A stretch of 64,000 nucleotides of DNA from Budvicia aquatica DSM 5075 = ATCC 35567 (GCF_000427805.1 NZ_KE386585.1:113712-177711), one strand, 5' to 3'; shown: positions 30,301 to 36,933, counted from the first letter of the stretch. Program-made: numbers and translations. Notes: generated by a model not told the origin, from the sequence alone.

Positions 30301-32871
30301 GAAAGCAAAAGCTACGGCGGTAATGCCGGGATCAGCTTTGGCTGGGGAGGTGGTAAAAATGGTCTTCGCTTCTTTGCCGATGCCAACTTCTCGCAGAGTA
30401 ATATGAATGCTGACGGCCTTTATTGGACTGAAAGCACCCTGGATGCCGGTAATAAGCTGAGTATCATCAGCGGACGAGATACCAGCCTGATTGGCGCTCA
30501 GGCCAGCGGCGATTCGATATTTATGGACGTTGGTCGCGACCTGACCCTTAAGTCATTGCAGGATACTGACGACTATAGCTATGAGAGCTTCTCGCTGAAT
30601 ATCAGCGGCAGCTATGGTACTGGCTTTGATGCCAGCCTCGGTATGACCATGGACAAAATGGACAGTACCTGGGCCAGCGTCAATGAGCAGACCGGAATTT
30701 CGGCAGGGAAAGGTGGCTATGATATCACCGTGGGTAACCATACCCAGCTCGACGGGGCAATCATTGCCTCTGAAGCCACGGCGGATAAAAACAACCTCGA
30801 TACCGGTACGCTGGGCTGGAACGATATTAAGAACAAGGCTGAATTCGACGTTAGCCATGTCTCTATGAGTATCGGTTCGGGCGGCGGTGCACCTATGGGC
30901 TTCCCGGGCGTTCCGGGGGTGCCAATTATTGTGGCCTATGGTGAGAAAGACTCCAGCACCACCCACTCGGCGATTGCTGAAGGTAATATCACTATTCGTG
31001 ATAAAGATAACCAGAAGCAGGATGTCGCGTCTATCAGCAACGATACCCAGAATGCCAATAACGTACTGGATAAAATCTTCGATGCAGAGAAGGAACAGAA
31101 CAGGCTGGAGGCAATTTCACTGGCCGGTGAAATTGGGCAGCAGGTTACGACTATTGCCAACAACATTGGCGTAAAAGCTGCGCAGGATGAGGCGACAACC
31201 AAAGCCGATGCACTGAAAGATGCGGCATCCAAAGATCCCGTAACAATTGCACAGGCCCGAGCCGATCTGGCCAAAGACGGTAACATTAATCCGACGCAAG
31301 AACAGCTGAATCAGGCAACCTATGATGTGATATACAAAGCCGCATATGACGTAGCCTATGAAAGAGAGATGAAAGACTACGGCACGGGCAGTAACGTAGG
31401 TCGGGCGATTCAGGCGGCAGGCGCTGCGCTGGCCGTTGCTATGGGCGGTGGTTCAGCAGGAAATGCGGCGGCGGCGGCTTCAGCGCCGTATTTAGCAAAT
31501 GGAATAAAACAGTTCGCTGATGCTAATTTCCCGATTGATAAAGATCATCCGGATAATGCCAATCTGATAGCCAAAGTGATTGGTCATGCGGTGGTCGGTA
31601 TGGTGGTTGCCGAAGGTTCAGGTAATAGCGGTCTGTCCGGTGCGCTAGGTGCGGTCAGCGGTGAACTGATTGCGAAAACTATTGCGGAAGAGCTTTACAA
31701 TAAAAATCCTGAAAATCTGACAGAAGCCGAACGTAAGTTTATTTTGGATTTAACCACCATAGCTACCGGTATGGCGACTGGGATAGTGTCTGACAGTATG
31801 GCTGATGCGGCGACGGGTGCAGCGGCGGGAAGGAATGCAGCCGAGAATAATACGCTGGCCACTGATATTATTATAAAAGGGGGCGGTAAAGTTTGTCTGA
31901 ATAATCCAGTCTGTCGGACAGAACTTGTCGAAGTTAGCCTAGGGCTTTTAATCAAAGCTGGCGTTTCAGATGAGGTTGCTCGCAGAGTTTCAGAAAACAT
32001 GTCTGAAGAAGATGCCAATGTCTTAGCGTCTACACTAATGGGAGACGCTAATGGTGCTATAAGGTATCTGACCCTGAAGGCCCTTGAGTATTCAGTAGCC
32101 GAGGCAGACCCTCAAGGTACTAAACTAGTTAATCCAATCCCCGATCAACAGGGTGGAACAACACTAATTAATCCAATCCCTGACCAGCAAGGTGGGACGG
32201 TGTTGATTAATCCGGATAAGAGCGGGGAGCAAGGGGCTAGTAATACAGGGAATCAGGAAGACGCACCGGATGTTGGTGGAAATAGCTTAGTTAATCCAAT
32301 ACCTGATGGACAAACTAAAGATGATTGGATTTATATTTCTGAAAATGGGGATGCTGGAAAGGGGACCGCACAGGCTGGAAATACGGCTAATAAATTAACA
32401 CCAGATTCCTTTGTAAATGATGTTACGTTACACAATAGTCAAATAGGAGTGTTGAACCGAAAACAAGGAACTATCTCTGGCGCACATAAGCAAGATGCAT
32501 TCTTAGAATCGGTAGAGATTACTGGAGCTAAAATTAACCTTAAAGTTACAGATAAAAGTTATCCTGGATTAGTTGAATATAACTATCAAATACCATCTAT
32601 AGCAGGAAATGGGCCAAATGCCGGAAAAGTTGTTGGGTATAAGGATGTACAGACAAAAACAACTTATGATCCAAATATACTCCCTGATTCAAAAGTTGCA
32701 GATATGTCAAATAAAGCCGCTCAACAAGCTGAAAGTTACTTCAAATCCAATCCAGACAATAGGCAGTATTCTGTAAAAGTTGATGGCTATTGGTTTCAAG
32801 TAACTAGGGATGCTAAAACTGGTCAGATAAATAATGCGTTTATAACAATGCCTCCAAGAGGATCAAAATGA
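24352..32871 (+). CDS. cdiA: CdiA-type two-partner secreted toxin (filamentous hemagglutinin family)
   Basis: 2839-aa exoprotein. Order of parts: extended signal peptide region with MNKNLYRIVFNKARG and cleavage likely after SLPANA (about residue 68); TPS secretion domain with VVIANPAGITCDGCGFINAN; long beta-helix with repeats such as NNGTLYGKG (about 330-850); hemagglutinin repeats with NDINI/AGNDL patterns (about 1450-2050); pretoxin region ending in AENN (residues 2497-2500), a variant of VENN; then a variable C-terminus of about 340 residues with four NPIPDQ-like repeats and a terminal toxin of about 160 residues containing GTISGAHKQDAF. DNA becomes clearly AT-rich after about 31.9 kb, marking an exchanged module. 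The toxin activity is not recognised with certainty; a BECR-fold RNase is a guess. Confidence 0.93.
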   Translation: MNKNLYRIVFNKARGMMMVVPEIAGTHCTGSTTAGSGHRLSQLIAGISPLTLFTSLALGLMSVSLPANANIIADKNAPGNQQPTVINSGNGTPQVNIQTPSAGGVSRNTYSQFDVDQRGAILNNANAPTNTQLGGYVAGNPWLAKGEAKIILNEVNSRDPSKLNGYIEVAGKKAQVVIANPAGITCDGCGFINANRATLTTGTPVINNGNLEGYTVQQGKIIVQGKGLDSSQQDYTDLIARSVDVNAGIWANELKVVTGKNKVSADAKQIEKLGNSDADSPQFSVDVAALGGMYANSIHLIGTENGVGVRNAGTIGTQAGSVVVTADGRIVNSGTISSAQNLQITTAQDLSNNGTLYGKNDIQINAQGDIANLGAGQIGANGHINVTAQGGLTNQGTLAADGKTSVTSRRGMNNSGTISSGQNLTLSASSIDNSGALQSKGPTTINTPGYFNSTAGSKIISSGFLSIDSGDWLTSYATVYSTNGATFSSKNALFNGGAIDAGLGVSLTASHITNAGSIYGGGDTQLLSQSDLINSGTIGSDGNITLSTPGNFSSSNTIHGKGQLWLNAGGNVTNGGTLAADSGLTLTTPGTLNNTGTLYSKGGLWVTANSAVTNYGSMGADGELSLSTYGSLFNNQTLYGTGQTTITANGEITNNGVIGTDSNLTLTTQNALQNGSTIYAKGNITISASGAVTNGGTIGADRDLSLTTGGNLLNNGTLYSQGAGKYRTDGSFINNNLLRSENTLLIDAQGNILNEADIFALAGLNLSSGQNIDNHAQLYSGATFSLYATGNITNTATLASLSNMILSANSFSHANSALLAAGVQSNGQLAPSGGITINVAQSASLLGQTIAAGELNVDANGINLADAQVSTGAMSLQAHGGGVNADRSQIYVNNVLNANTTSHWSNLGGKVYAGEINLNAASLTNDAAGEISAQSTKITLSNTLSNRGLIDGQLTRLQAAQIDNYGTGRIYGTWLGLQADTINNREENGTAATIAGRETLDIGAGVLNNYTHSLIFSGGNMSIGRWLDDNGNATGMGSVLNNHSATIEALGNLQLSTRLINNVNDHFLTEFRVVSQESILEYGMNARAQHYSPDEVSFTYYGNDISVLHTPDGVSDDYYTFNYVRTTQENVITETDPAKILSGGNLLITADTVNNDKSQIVAGNTLNIVANTLNNTEITGTRIISERGPMIHYYPTPIGGKKVQGHHEYYYSPADVYQNITLKASETVGNTQPNGSGASIAERQEGNLPSGGTNGISIDRVNIQLPGMTDVSVVTRPPSMNIALPNASLYKINPAVGGQYLVETDPKFTNYKKWLGSDYMTSLVKSDPNNVFKRLGDGFYEQQLIRDQIISLTGQRYLSGYADDEEQFKALMNNGVAFAEKYNLSLGVALTSEQMANLTSDIVWMVSREVTLADGSKQTVLVPQVYAMIKPQDIDSNGALLAGKQVGLQLTGDMVNQGRILAGDKLSVLAQNIQNLGGNISGANVMLAAHNDINNIGGLMQANDSLSLKAGHDINITTTTNHNEKGGTNSSSHTNINQVGVLSVINDNGSLSLSSGNDINLTAALISNAGKNSDTTLSAGNDLNMNTVTTAQQRDYITASKNGSRKEASSQDIGTQISGGGNVTLVAKNDINAKAAHVVAEGQLAVVAGNDINITAGQSTDYVDSTSKSTSRSGMTKTVTEKRVVHDVTSAESSNFSGDTVLMNAGHDLRVEGSQVTSTNDMALHAGNDLALTSAEEHQYDMEMVRKKKTGLMSSGGIGVTYGKIDEKSTNTTHRTTQLASTVGSTEGNVTLSAGNNLAIKGADVIAQNDISLTGKNVSVESVENQTNMKDLYERKQSGVTVALSGAAGSALNAAVTQAKQAQESNDSKVKALQEIKAALSVVQAIQAMNMVPDGNDGYVGISISGGTQVTKSETNTDIRAAQSSTLSAGNNISIKATGSGEKGVDGDIFIKGSAINAGNDITLDANRDVTIIAAANTQQTDSESKSYGGNAGISFGWGGGKNGLRFFADANFSQSNMNADGLYWTESTLDAGNKLSIISGRDTSLIGAQASGDSIFMDVGRDLTLKSLQDTDDYSYESFSLNISGSYGTGFDASLGMTMDKMDSTWASVNEQTGISAGKGGYDITVGNHTQLDGAIIASEATADKNNLDTGTLGWNDIKNKAEFDVSHVSMSIGSGGGAPMGFPGVPGVPIIVAYGEKDSSTTHSAIAEGNITIRDKDNQKQDVASISNDTQNANNVLDKIFDAEKEQNRLEAISLAGEIGQQVTTIANNIGVKAAQDEATTKADALKDAASKDPVTIAQARADLAKDGNINPTQEQLNQATYDVIYKAAYDVAYEREMKDYGTGSNVGRAIQAAGAALAVAMGGGSAGNAAAAASAPYLANGIKQFADANFPIDKDHPDNANLIAKVIGHAVVGMVVAEGSGNSGLSGALGAVSGELIAKTIAEELYNKNPENLTEAERKFILDLTTIATGMATGIVSDSMADAATGAAAGRNAAENNTLATDIIIKGGGKVCLNNPVCRTELVEVSLGLLIKAGVSDEVARRVSENMSEEDANVLASTLMGDANGAIRYLTLKALEYSVAEADPQGTKLVNPIPDQQGGTTLINPIPDQQGGTVLINPDKSGEQGASNTGNQEDAPDVGGNSLVNPIPDGQTKDDWIYISENGDAGKGTAQAGNTANKLTPDSFVNDVTLHNSQIGVLNRKQGTISGAHKQDAFLESVEITGAKINLKVTDKSYPGLVEYNYQIPSIAGNGPNAGKVVGYKDVQTKTTYDPNILPDSKVADMSNKAAQQAESYFKSNPDNRQYSVKVDGYWFQVTRDAKTGQINNAFITMPPRGSK
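32131..32310 (+). repeat. NPIPDQ tandem repeats at the CdiA toxin junction
   Basis: Inside cdiA, copies of a (L/I)(V/I)NPIPDQQGG unit begin at residues 2594, 2607 and 2620 (13-residue period; the third has decayed to NPDKSGEQG), with a fourth at 2648. The repeats sit between the pretoxin region and the toxin and form a Gly/Pro/Gln-rich flexible linker. The DNA of the units is also similar, so it could serve as a short recombination tract. Confidence 0.8.
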
Positions 32872-33248
32872 GTAACACAAGTGCGGGTTGGTTGAGTGAA
32901 GTCAAAGATTATCTTTATCAAAATGATGGAAGAGATTTATATGATATTGTTCATCAAGTCTTGTCTTTAGATAAAATGAGTTACACCTCCTTTCTAAAAA
33001 TGGCGAGTGAAGGGTATGGATGTTCCCCCTCCGAGGGGTGTGGTTACGCATTAGACCAAAATTGGGACGACCCCGAAGAATTTGATGAAGTAAGTTTCAT
33101 GTTTGGCGACTATGAAAGCTCAACAATATCACCACAGCACTTTGCTGAGCTTATGCAGGTGATATCAGATGGTTACATTAATGCTAATCCTAAAGATAAG
33201 GCATCAATAGAGCATTATATGGGTAAGTTAAGAGAGCGTTATTCGTAA
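32868..33248 (+). CDS. cdiI: Presumed CDI immunity protein
   Basis: A 126-aa acidic, cytoplasmic-looking protein with no signal peptide or membrane segment. Its ATG overlaps the cdiA stop codon (ATGA), the usual arrangement of cognate immunity genes, so it should neutralise the CdiA C-terminal toxin in the cell's own cytoplasm. I do not recognise its family from sequence. Features: WLSEVKDYL N-terminus, CSPSEGCGYALDQNWDDPEE centre. AT-rich like the toxin tip. Confidence 0.82.
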   Translation: MSNTSAGWLSEVKDYLYQNDGRDLYDIVHQVLSLDKMSYTSFLKMASEGYGCSPSEGCGYALDQNWDDPEEFDEVSFMFGDYESSTISPQHFAELMQVISDGYINANPKDKASIEHYMGKLRERYS

Positions 33249-33259
33249 GTAGTGGGATG

Positions 33260-33281
33260 CTCTCAGCCTAAAAACTGGGAG
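33260..33281 (+). terminator. Weak stem-loop after cdiI
   Basis: CTCTCAG and CTGGGAG form a 7-bp stem (one G-U pair) with an 8-nt A-rich loop, followed by TTTCACTT, 11 nt after the cdiI stop. A weak intrinsic terminator that would separate cdiBAI from the orphan modules. Confidence 0.4.
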
Positions 33282-33335
33282 TTTCACTTGTCTATGTTAC
33301 CGCTGAAAACATAAGGAAATAATATATTATTAATA

Positions 33336-33503
33336 ATGTTAGCTATCTTTTCGATAAGCATTATTTTCTTAAAGAAAAATTCCGTATTGAATAAGTGGAT
33401 AATTTACTCTGTATTAAATCTCCTAAACGAACTCGTATTAATCTGTGTTCGCGGAAATAATGACCAGCTTGCTAACATGAGGGGTGTAGTGGTCAACAAA
33501 TAA
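33336..33503 (+). CDS. Small hydrophobic ORF spanning the 48-bp repeat (doubtful)
   Basis: A 55-codon frame from ATG at 33336, starting MLAIFSISIIFLKKNSVLNK and ending in RGNNDQLANMRG and a short tail. Its second half reads through repeat A; the equivalent frame of repeat B (36193-36240) is also open (VLICVRGNN...). There is no good ribosome-binding site nearby. It may be a decayed small membrane protein or the remnant of a shared pretoxin sequence; probably not functional. Confidence 0.3.
   Translation: MLAIFSISIIFLKKNSVLNKWIIYSVLNLLNELVLICVRGNNDQLANMRGVVVNK
33434..33481. repeat. 48-bp direct repeat, copy A
   Basis: Matches 36193-36240 at 44 of 48 positions (core TTAATCTGTGTTCGCGGAAA and TTGCTAACATGAG). 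In one frame both copies read (I/V)NLCSRK-stop, in another LICVRGNN. Copy A lies directly upstream of the orphan toxin fragment. Confidence 0.8.
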
Positions 33504-33772
33504 CTGTTTATCTAGGAAAACCAAAAACATGGGCTGTTCAAGAATTCCCTTCCACTGCTAAATCACATGGTTTTAATGACATTATCGATAATTATGCAGG
33601 TCAAGCTACAAAAACAACCTTGAATAATGGGGCAACACTACATCAATTAGAAGGAAGCCTGAATGGTGTTTCCGGCAGATTTGAATGGATAGTAGATCCT
33701 AAGTTAGGAGGTGTAAGTCATCGTATGTTTGTACCAAATGGAACAATTAATGGGATCCCATCTAAACCATGA
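33476..33772 (+). pseudogene. Orphan CdiA C-terminal toxin fragment
   Basis: An open frame of about 98 codons with no start codon at its upstream end, reading GQQITVYLGKPKTWAVQEF ... RFEWIVDPKLGGVSHRMF and ending in SKP-stop. Its TGA overlaps the ATG of the next gene (ATGA), reproducing the cdiA/cdiI junction. It therefore looks like a displaced CdiA C-terminal tip kept with its immunity gene, as in known orphan cdiA-CT/cdiI modules. Without a start it would only be expressed after recombination into cdiA. Toxin class unknown. Confidence 0.7.
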
Positions 33773-34284
33773 TAAATAAAATATTTAATGAACTTGAAAA
33801 GTTCAAAATAGTTGACTGGGGAATGCTCTATTTAGGCTGTAAAGGCCTCCCTATAGGCACATTATCACCAAATAATGTTAGTGATTTTGCATGCGAACAG
33901 TTAGCTATTATAGAGTTGAATGATGCTTCTTTTATATCCGTTTCTGAATTGTCTTTTTGTACAGAAATAAACGATGAGGTCATTGATATAATTAGTAAGC
34001 TTTGTGATTTGAATAATGTCGATTTAACTCTTTCAAAGAAAAAATGGGTTGTATTTTCCATAAAAGAATTCATGAATCATTTACCAGAAGATAGTTTGTA
34101 TGGGCCATTGGAGCTAAACAATTTTTGGAATGAATGGGGTGAACCCAATAATAGCCAAAATGTAATTCAAGGTGTTAATAATTCCATGACTCCAAACGAG
34201 TACTATTCTGATAAAAACTATCTAAAAATTATATCAGATCATAATTTATGGATAAAAAAAGAATTAAATGAGTTAGGAATTTAA
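33769..34284 (+). CDS. Orphan immunity protein (cognate to the 33476-33772 toxin tip)
   Basis: A 171-aa soluble protein with no recognised family: N-terminal IFNELEKFKIVDWGMLYLGC and C-terminal SMTPNEYYSDKNYLKIISDH. Function as immunity protein is inferred from position: ATGA overlap with the toxin fragment. No independent ribosome-binding site is evident, consistent with former translational coupling. AT-rich throughout. A small hairpin follows. Confidence 0.65.
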   Translation: MINKIFNELEKFKIVDWGMLYLGCKGLPIGTLSPNNVSDFACEQLAIIELNDASFISVSELSFCTEINDEVIDIISKLCDLNNVDLTLSKKKWVVFSIKEFMNHLPEDSLYGPLELNNFWNEWGEPNNSQNVIQGVNNSMTPNEYYSDKNYLKIISDHNLWIKKELNELGI

Positions 34285-34290
34285 TTTAAC

Positions 34291-34308
34291 CCCACCTTAA
34301 ACAGTGGG
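34291..34308 (+). terminator. Small hairpin followed by T-rich tract
   Basis: CCCAC and GTGGG (5-bp stem, 8-nt loop) followed by AATCTTTT, immediately after the orphan immunity gene. Could be a weak terminator for it and lies just before the convergent symE-like gene. Confidence 0.35.
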
Positions 34309-34330
34309 AATCTTTTACCTATCTTTAGAT

Positions 34331-34558
34331 CTATATCGCAAGTTCAATAATCAACTTGTTCTGCTCTATTTTAATGACCACTGGCAGCCCGGCATAAAAA
34401 CCTATCTGCTCCAGCCAGCACCCCTTAATGGTGAGCTGGGGTCTTGGGTTGCTGGACCCGCCGTTCGGCGTGTAACCCGCGATGTAAAACCGCTCAGTGG
34501 GTGGAGGTGCAGGTTCTTTGCCTGTGATTAATTTTAGCTTAGAATATGCCTTAGCCAT
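34331..34558 (-). CDS. SymE family toxin-like protein
   Basis: A 75-aa protein whose second half, PQLTIKGCWLEQIGFYAGLP followed by VVIKIEQNKLIIEL, matches the AbrB-fold core of SymE (RIPAITLKGQWLEAAGF-type). It has a strong ribosome-binding site (GAGGAG) before the ATG at 34558. SymE is the RNA-associated toxin of the SymE/SymR type I system, silenced by an antisense RNA over its leader. Here it is the only minus-strand gene within the orphan CDI array and shorter than E. coli SymE (113 aa); stand-alone SymE-like genes are frequent beside polymorphic toxin loci. Confidence 0.75.
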   Translation of the reverse strand: MAKAYSKLKLITGKEPAPPPTERFYIAGYTPNGGSSNPRPQLTIKGCWLEQIGFYAGLPVVIKIEQNKLIIELAI

Positions 34559-34700
34559 AGCTAACTCCTCGATAGTTAGTTGTGGTTACGCGGCTCGCAG
34601 GCTCACCACTTCGCGTTAGTTAAGTCCCGCTGAGAGGCTGACCCCCGCTATCGCCAACATCCTGTTGGCTCACAGGTCAACAACTCTTACCCTAGTATCA
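34559..34700. promoter_or_regulatory. Structured leader of the symE-like gene, possible antisense RNA site
   Basis: The 140 bp upstream of the symE-like ATG are much more GC-rich than their surroundings and rich in inverted repeats, for example CCAAC-AGGAT-GTTGG on the minus strand and GTGG...CCAC around 34583-34612. In E. coli the SymR antisense RNA covers this place. I cannot identify a promoter for such an RNA from sequence alone. Confidence 0.35.
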
Positions 34701-34756
34701 GGAAAGCTAAACAAAACACAACTTTACAAAAAGTAAATAAAAGTGTCAGGGTTCAA

Positions 34757-34864
34757 ATGAAAGCAATCTTTGAAGCTGTGAAAGATATCGATAGATCTGT
34801 ATATTATCACTTTGAAGGTCAACCATCTCAATCCGCCATCAATAAACTAAATGAGTACAGTTAG
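34757..34864 (+). pseudogene. Possible toxin-tip remnant before the Imm7-like gene
   Basis: A 35-codon frame (MKAIFEAVKDIDRSVYYHFE ... NEYS-stop), open further upstream, ending 63 nt before the Imm7-like gene. Position fits the C-terminal end of a toxin whose immunity gene follows. Too short to assign. Confidence 0.3.
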
Positions 34865-34927
34865 CGATATTGTATAAAAGTTGTTATAAATACAAAACCT
34901 CTTAACTCTAAATAATAAGGTAGTAAA

Positions 34928-35329
34928 ATGGTTGAATTCTATGGTTGGATATCATTGAGCAACTCAACATACGAAAGTGATGACCATGAAATGAGCCTAA
35001 TTTTAAATAAATTATCTTCATTTATCTCAAAACATGGCATAGGGGAATCATCAGGGTTAATCAAAATACACGAAGTCAATGGTTCAAATCAATTATTGGT
35101 TAGTGGCAATACAAACCATCTATCTCAAGATGTTATAAATATTGTTGCTCTTTATGATTACGTAGCTAGCCTAGCAAAAGGCTCCTATGGGCTACTTTAT
35201 ATTAAAAATGATGAGTTACCGGAGGTTTTTAATGAATTTGAGGTTTTTGTTTTAGCTCGAGGAAAGATAAAAAAGGAAAAAGATTACTTTCTATCACCCT
35301 GCATACCTGTCATTGAGGATGAAGAATAA
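34928..35329 (+). CDS. Imm7-like immunity protein
   Basis: A 133-aa protein whose start, MVEFYGWISLSNSTYESDD, matches the GW-containing N-terminus of immunity protein family Imm7 from polymorphic toxin systems; the rest (LLYIKNDE near residue 95, VFVLARGKIKKEKDYFLSPC at the end) fits as well. AAGG ribosome-binding site 9 nt before the ATG. No full toxin partner is present, so it is an orphan that could protect against toxins of neighbours. Confidence 0.65.
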   Translation: MVEFYGWISLSNSTYESDDHEMSLILNKLSSFISKHGIGESSGLIKIHEVNGSNQLLVSGNTNHLSQDVINIVALYDYVASLAKGSYGLLYIKNDELPEVFNEFEVFVLARGKIKKEKDYFLSPCIPVIEDEE

Positions 35330-35506
35330 ATTACAGATGATAACCCTGATGATTCATTTAGTGATGACATCAAAATCTGATGCATGACCAATATCAATAC
35401 TTAATTTAAAGTAGCCCCAAGCTCCGAGTGTATTAAAGAATTACTATAATTATTTTATAGCAAACTAAAATTAAAACCCTAATTAACTTTGCATGTGGTA
35501 TTAAAC

Positions 35507-35890
35507 ATGAAAAAATTAGAAATCAACGAACTAAAATACCCTTGGATGCGTGATGAATTAATAATCTATCTACATGGTTTATCTGATGAAAAATACCAAA
35601 GCAAAGCATGGATTGAAGATGACCACCCTAATGGCGGTCATGATGAGCTAGACTATACAATCCATTTTTTGTATGACGATACAGATCTTGCTAATGATCC
35701 GCTATCATTAATTGGTTGGATCTTAAGAGATACTATTGAAGCCAATGCTATTGCAGCTTTGATAGATAAGTTAAATATTCTGTTTGAAATGTACGGAACT
35801 GATTTATCGGACAAAGAATATTTAGCAAAAACAGAATGGAAAGATGTTGTTAAGGCAGCTAAATTAGCAGAAATGGCTCTTCGAACTTAA
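35507..35890 (+). CDS. SCO4402-like protein, probable orphan immunity protein
   Basis: A protein of about 127 aa: YPWMRDELIIYLHGLSDEKY at the start, then WIEDD, DYTIHFLYDDTDLANDPLSL and a C-terminal WKDVVKAAKLAEMAL. This pattern matches the SCO4402-like family, small proteins often found downstream of polymorphic toxins. Start set at the ATG at 35507; an in-frame TTG at 35489 is possible. The ribosome-binding site is weak. Confidence 0.6.
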   Translation: MKKLEINELKYPWMRDELIIYLHGLSDEKYQSKAWIEDDHPNGGHDELDYTIHFLYDDTDLANDPLSLIGWILRDTIEANAIAALIDKLNILFEMYGTDLSDKEYLAKTEWKDVVKAAKLAEMALRT

Positions 35891-35958
35891 TGCTCTACTC
35901 GTATGGCGGCAGCACAAACTTAAATAAAGTCCATAATGAAATTATTACTATATAAATC

Positions 35959-36219
35959 ATGAGAATAAGAGTGAATCCAAATAATAAAAAATGGTTTTTA
36001 ATGCTAATTTACCTGCTAATTTCGTTCATAATAGCAGTAACGCTACTAATGTTATTAGCAAAGTTGATAGCACATTTACTTTATTTTTATCAAAGTGGAA
36101 TTTTTTATTTTCCAATTAGTGATTTAATATTGAGTATAAAAGTAGGTATTATGGGTGGAAGCGTTGGTGGTATCGGTGTGTGGGTTGTATATCGTGTTAA
36201 TCTGTGTTCGCGGAAATAA
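35959..36219 (+). CDS. Small two-helix membrane protein (family copy 1), possible immunity protein
   Basis: An 86-aa protein with a long hydrophobic segment at about residues 12-45 and a second, Gly-rich one at about 60-78 (SIKVGIMGGSVGGIGVWVVY). It is homologous to the 83-aa protein at 39039-39290, which shares the IKxGxxGGxVGGxG pattern. Two-helix membrane immunity proteins are known for ionophore-type CDI toxins (as in E. coli EC93); that is the likely but unproven role. A 21-codon frame (35890-35955, MLYSYGGSTNLNK...) ends 3 nt before this ATG and may be the end of a lost toxin. The last codons lie in repeat B. Confidence 0.6.
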   Translation: MRIRVNPNNKKWFLMLIYLLISFIIAVTLLMLLAKLIAHLLYFYQSGIFYFPISDLILSIKVGIMGGSVGGIGVWVVYRVNLCSRK

Positions 36220-36240
36220 TTACCAATTTGCTAACATGAG
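36193..36240. repeat. 48-bp direct repeat, copy B
   Basis: Matches copy A (33434-33481) at 44 of 48 positions. Includes the last codons (RVNLCSRK-stop) of the small membrane-protein gene. About 2.76 kb separates the copies; recombination between them would delete the orphan toxin, symE-like, Imm7-like and SCO4402-like genes in one step. Confidence 0.8.
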
Positions 36241-36382
36241 AGGAAGATAGTAATTCCCTCCTCTCATTTATGTAAATTGTAGTTGCAATACCAGATCCTT
36301 GGGGCAAGTAATATTTTAGCTCTGTAAGTACATTTGAAAAGAATTTCACAGGGAACGTTGTCGTTCTTAAGGGATAACAGAA

Positions 36383-36769
36383 ATGATTCTACATATAGAA
36401 TTTCCAAATAATTTAGTTACAGGTTCTTTAACTAAGCAAAAAAATATACCCTGTACTATTCAAATTTCCGATAAATTTGAAATTATTTTTTCAGTTGTTT
36501 TTCCGCAGACTATAGGTAATGTTTTATTGTGGGATAGAAAAATACTAGAGGAGCGAGCTATAGCTCGAGCTAGTGGTGCATATACACATAATGAACCAGC
36601 ACTGATAACACTAAGCGAAAATTCAGAAAATTGTTATGAAATAACTAATTTATCTGTTTTTTATAATGACTTTGGATGGTGCCCAATAATCGATAACAGT
36701 GAATATGCTATGCCAACCCAGTTCTGGGACAGTAACGATGATGATCCCGGCTATCTTCCATTAAAATAA
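36383..36769 (+). CDS. Hypothetical protein, probable orphan immunity protein
   Basis: A 128-aa soluble protein of no family that I recognise (MILHIEFPNNLVTGSLTKQK start; FYNDFGWCPIIDNSEYAMP near the end). A clear ribosome-binding site (AAGGGA) precedes it. A short frame reading TFEKNFTGNVVVLKG-stop ends 5 nt before the ATG, so again a toxin-like end abuts a small acidic protein, the pattern of a decayed toxin/immunity pair. Confidence 0.55.
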   Translation: MILHIEFPNNLVTGSLTKQKNIPCTIQISDKFEIIFSVVFPQTIGNVLLWDRKILEERAIARASGAYTHNEPALITLSENSENCYEITNLSVFYNDFGWCPIIDNSEYAMPTQFWDSNDDDPGYLPLK

Positions 36770-36822
36770 CTTATAAGTAATTACGTTATAAATAGTTATT
36801 TTAGACGGGTCAATACTGGTCG

Positions 36823-36933
36823 ATGTTATATGTAGTTCGCGCTGAAAATATTGTGGTATCAGGAGTTACTCAAATTATTGGTAATAATGCAAATAAATCA
36901 TTAGACAAAAACTCTGATGAGTTAATGAAGTAA
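36823..36933 (+). pseudogene. Short remnant with VRAEN motif
   Basis: A 36-codon frame beginning MLYVVRAENIVVSGVTQI. Its MLYVVRAEN and underlying DNA (TAGTTCGCG...GAAAAT) resemble the LICVRGNN reading of repeats A and B, so it is probably a third, more decayed copy of the same module-start sequence. No gene function is likely. Confidence 0.3.
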
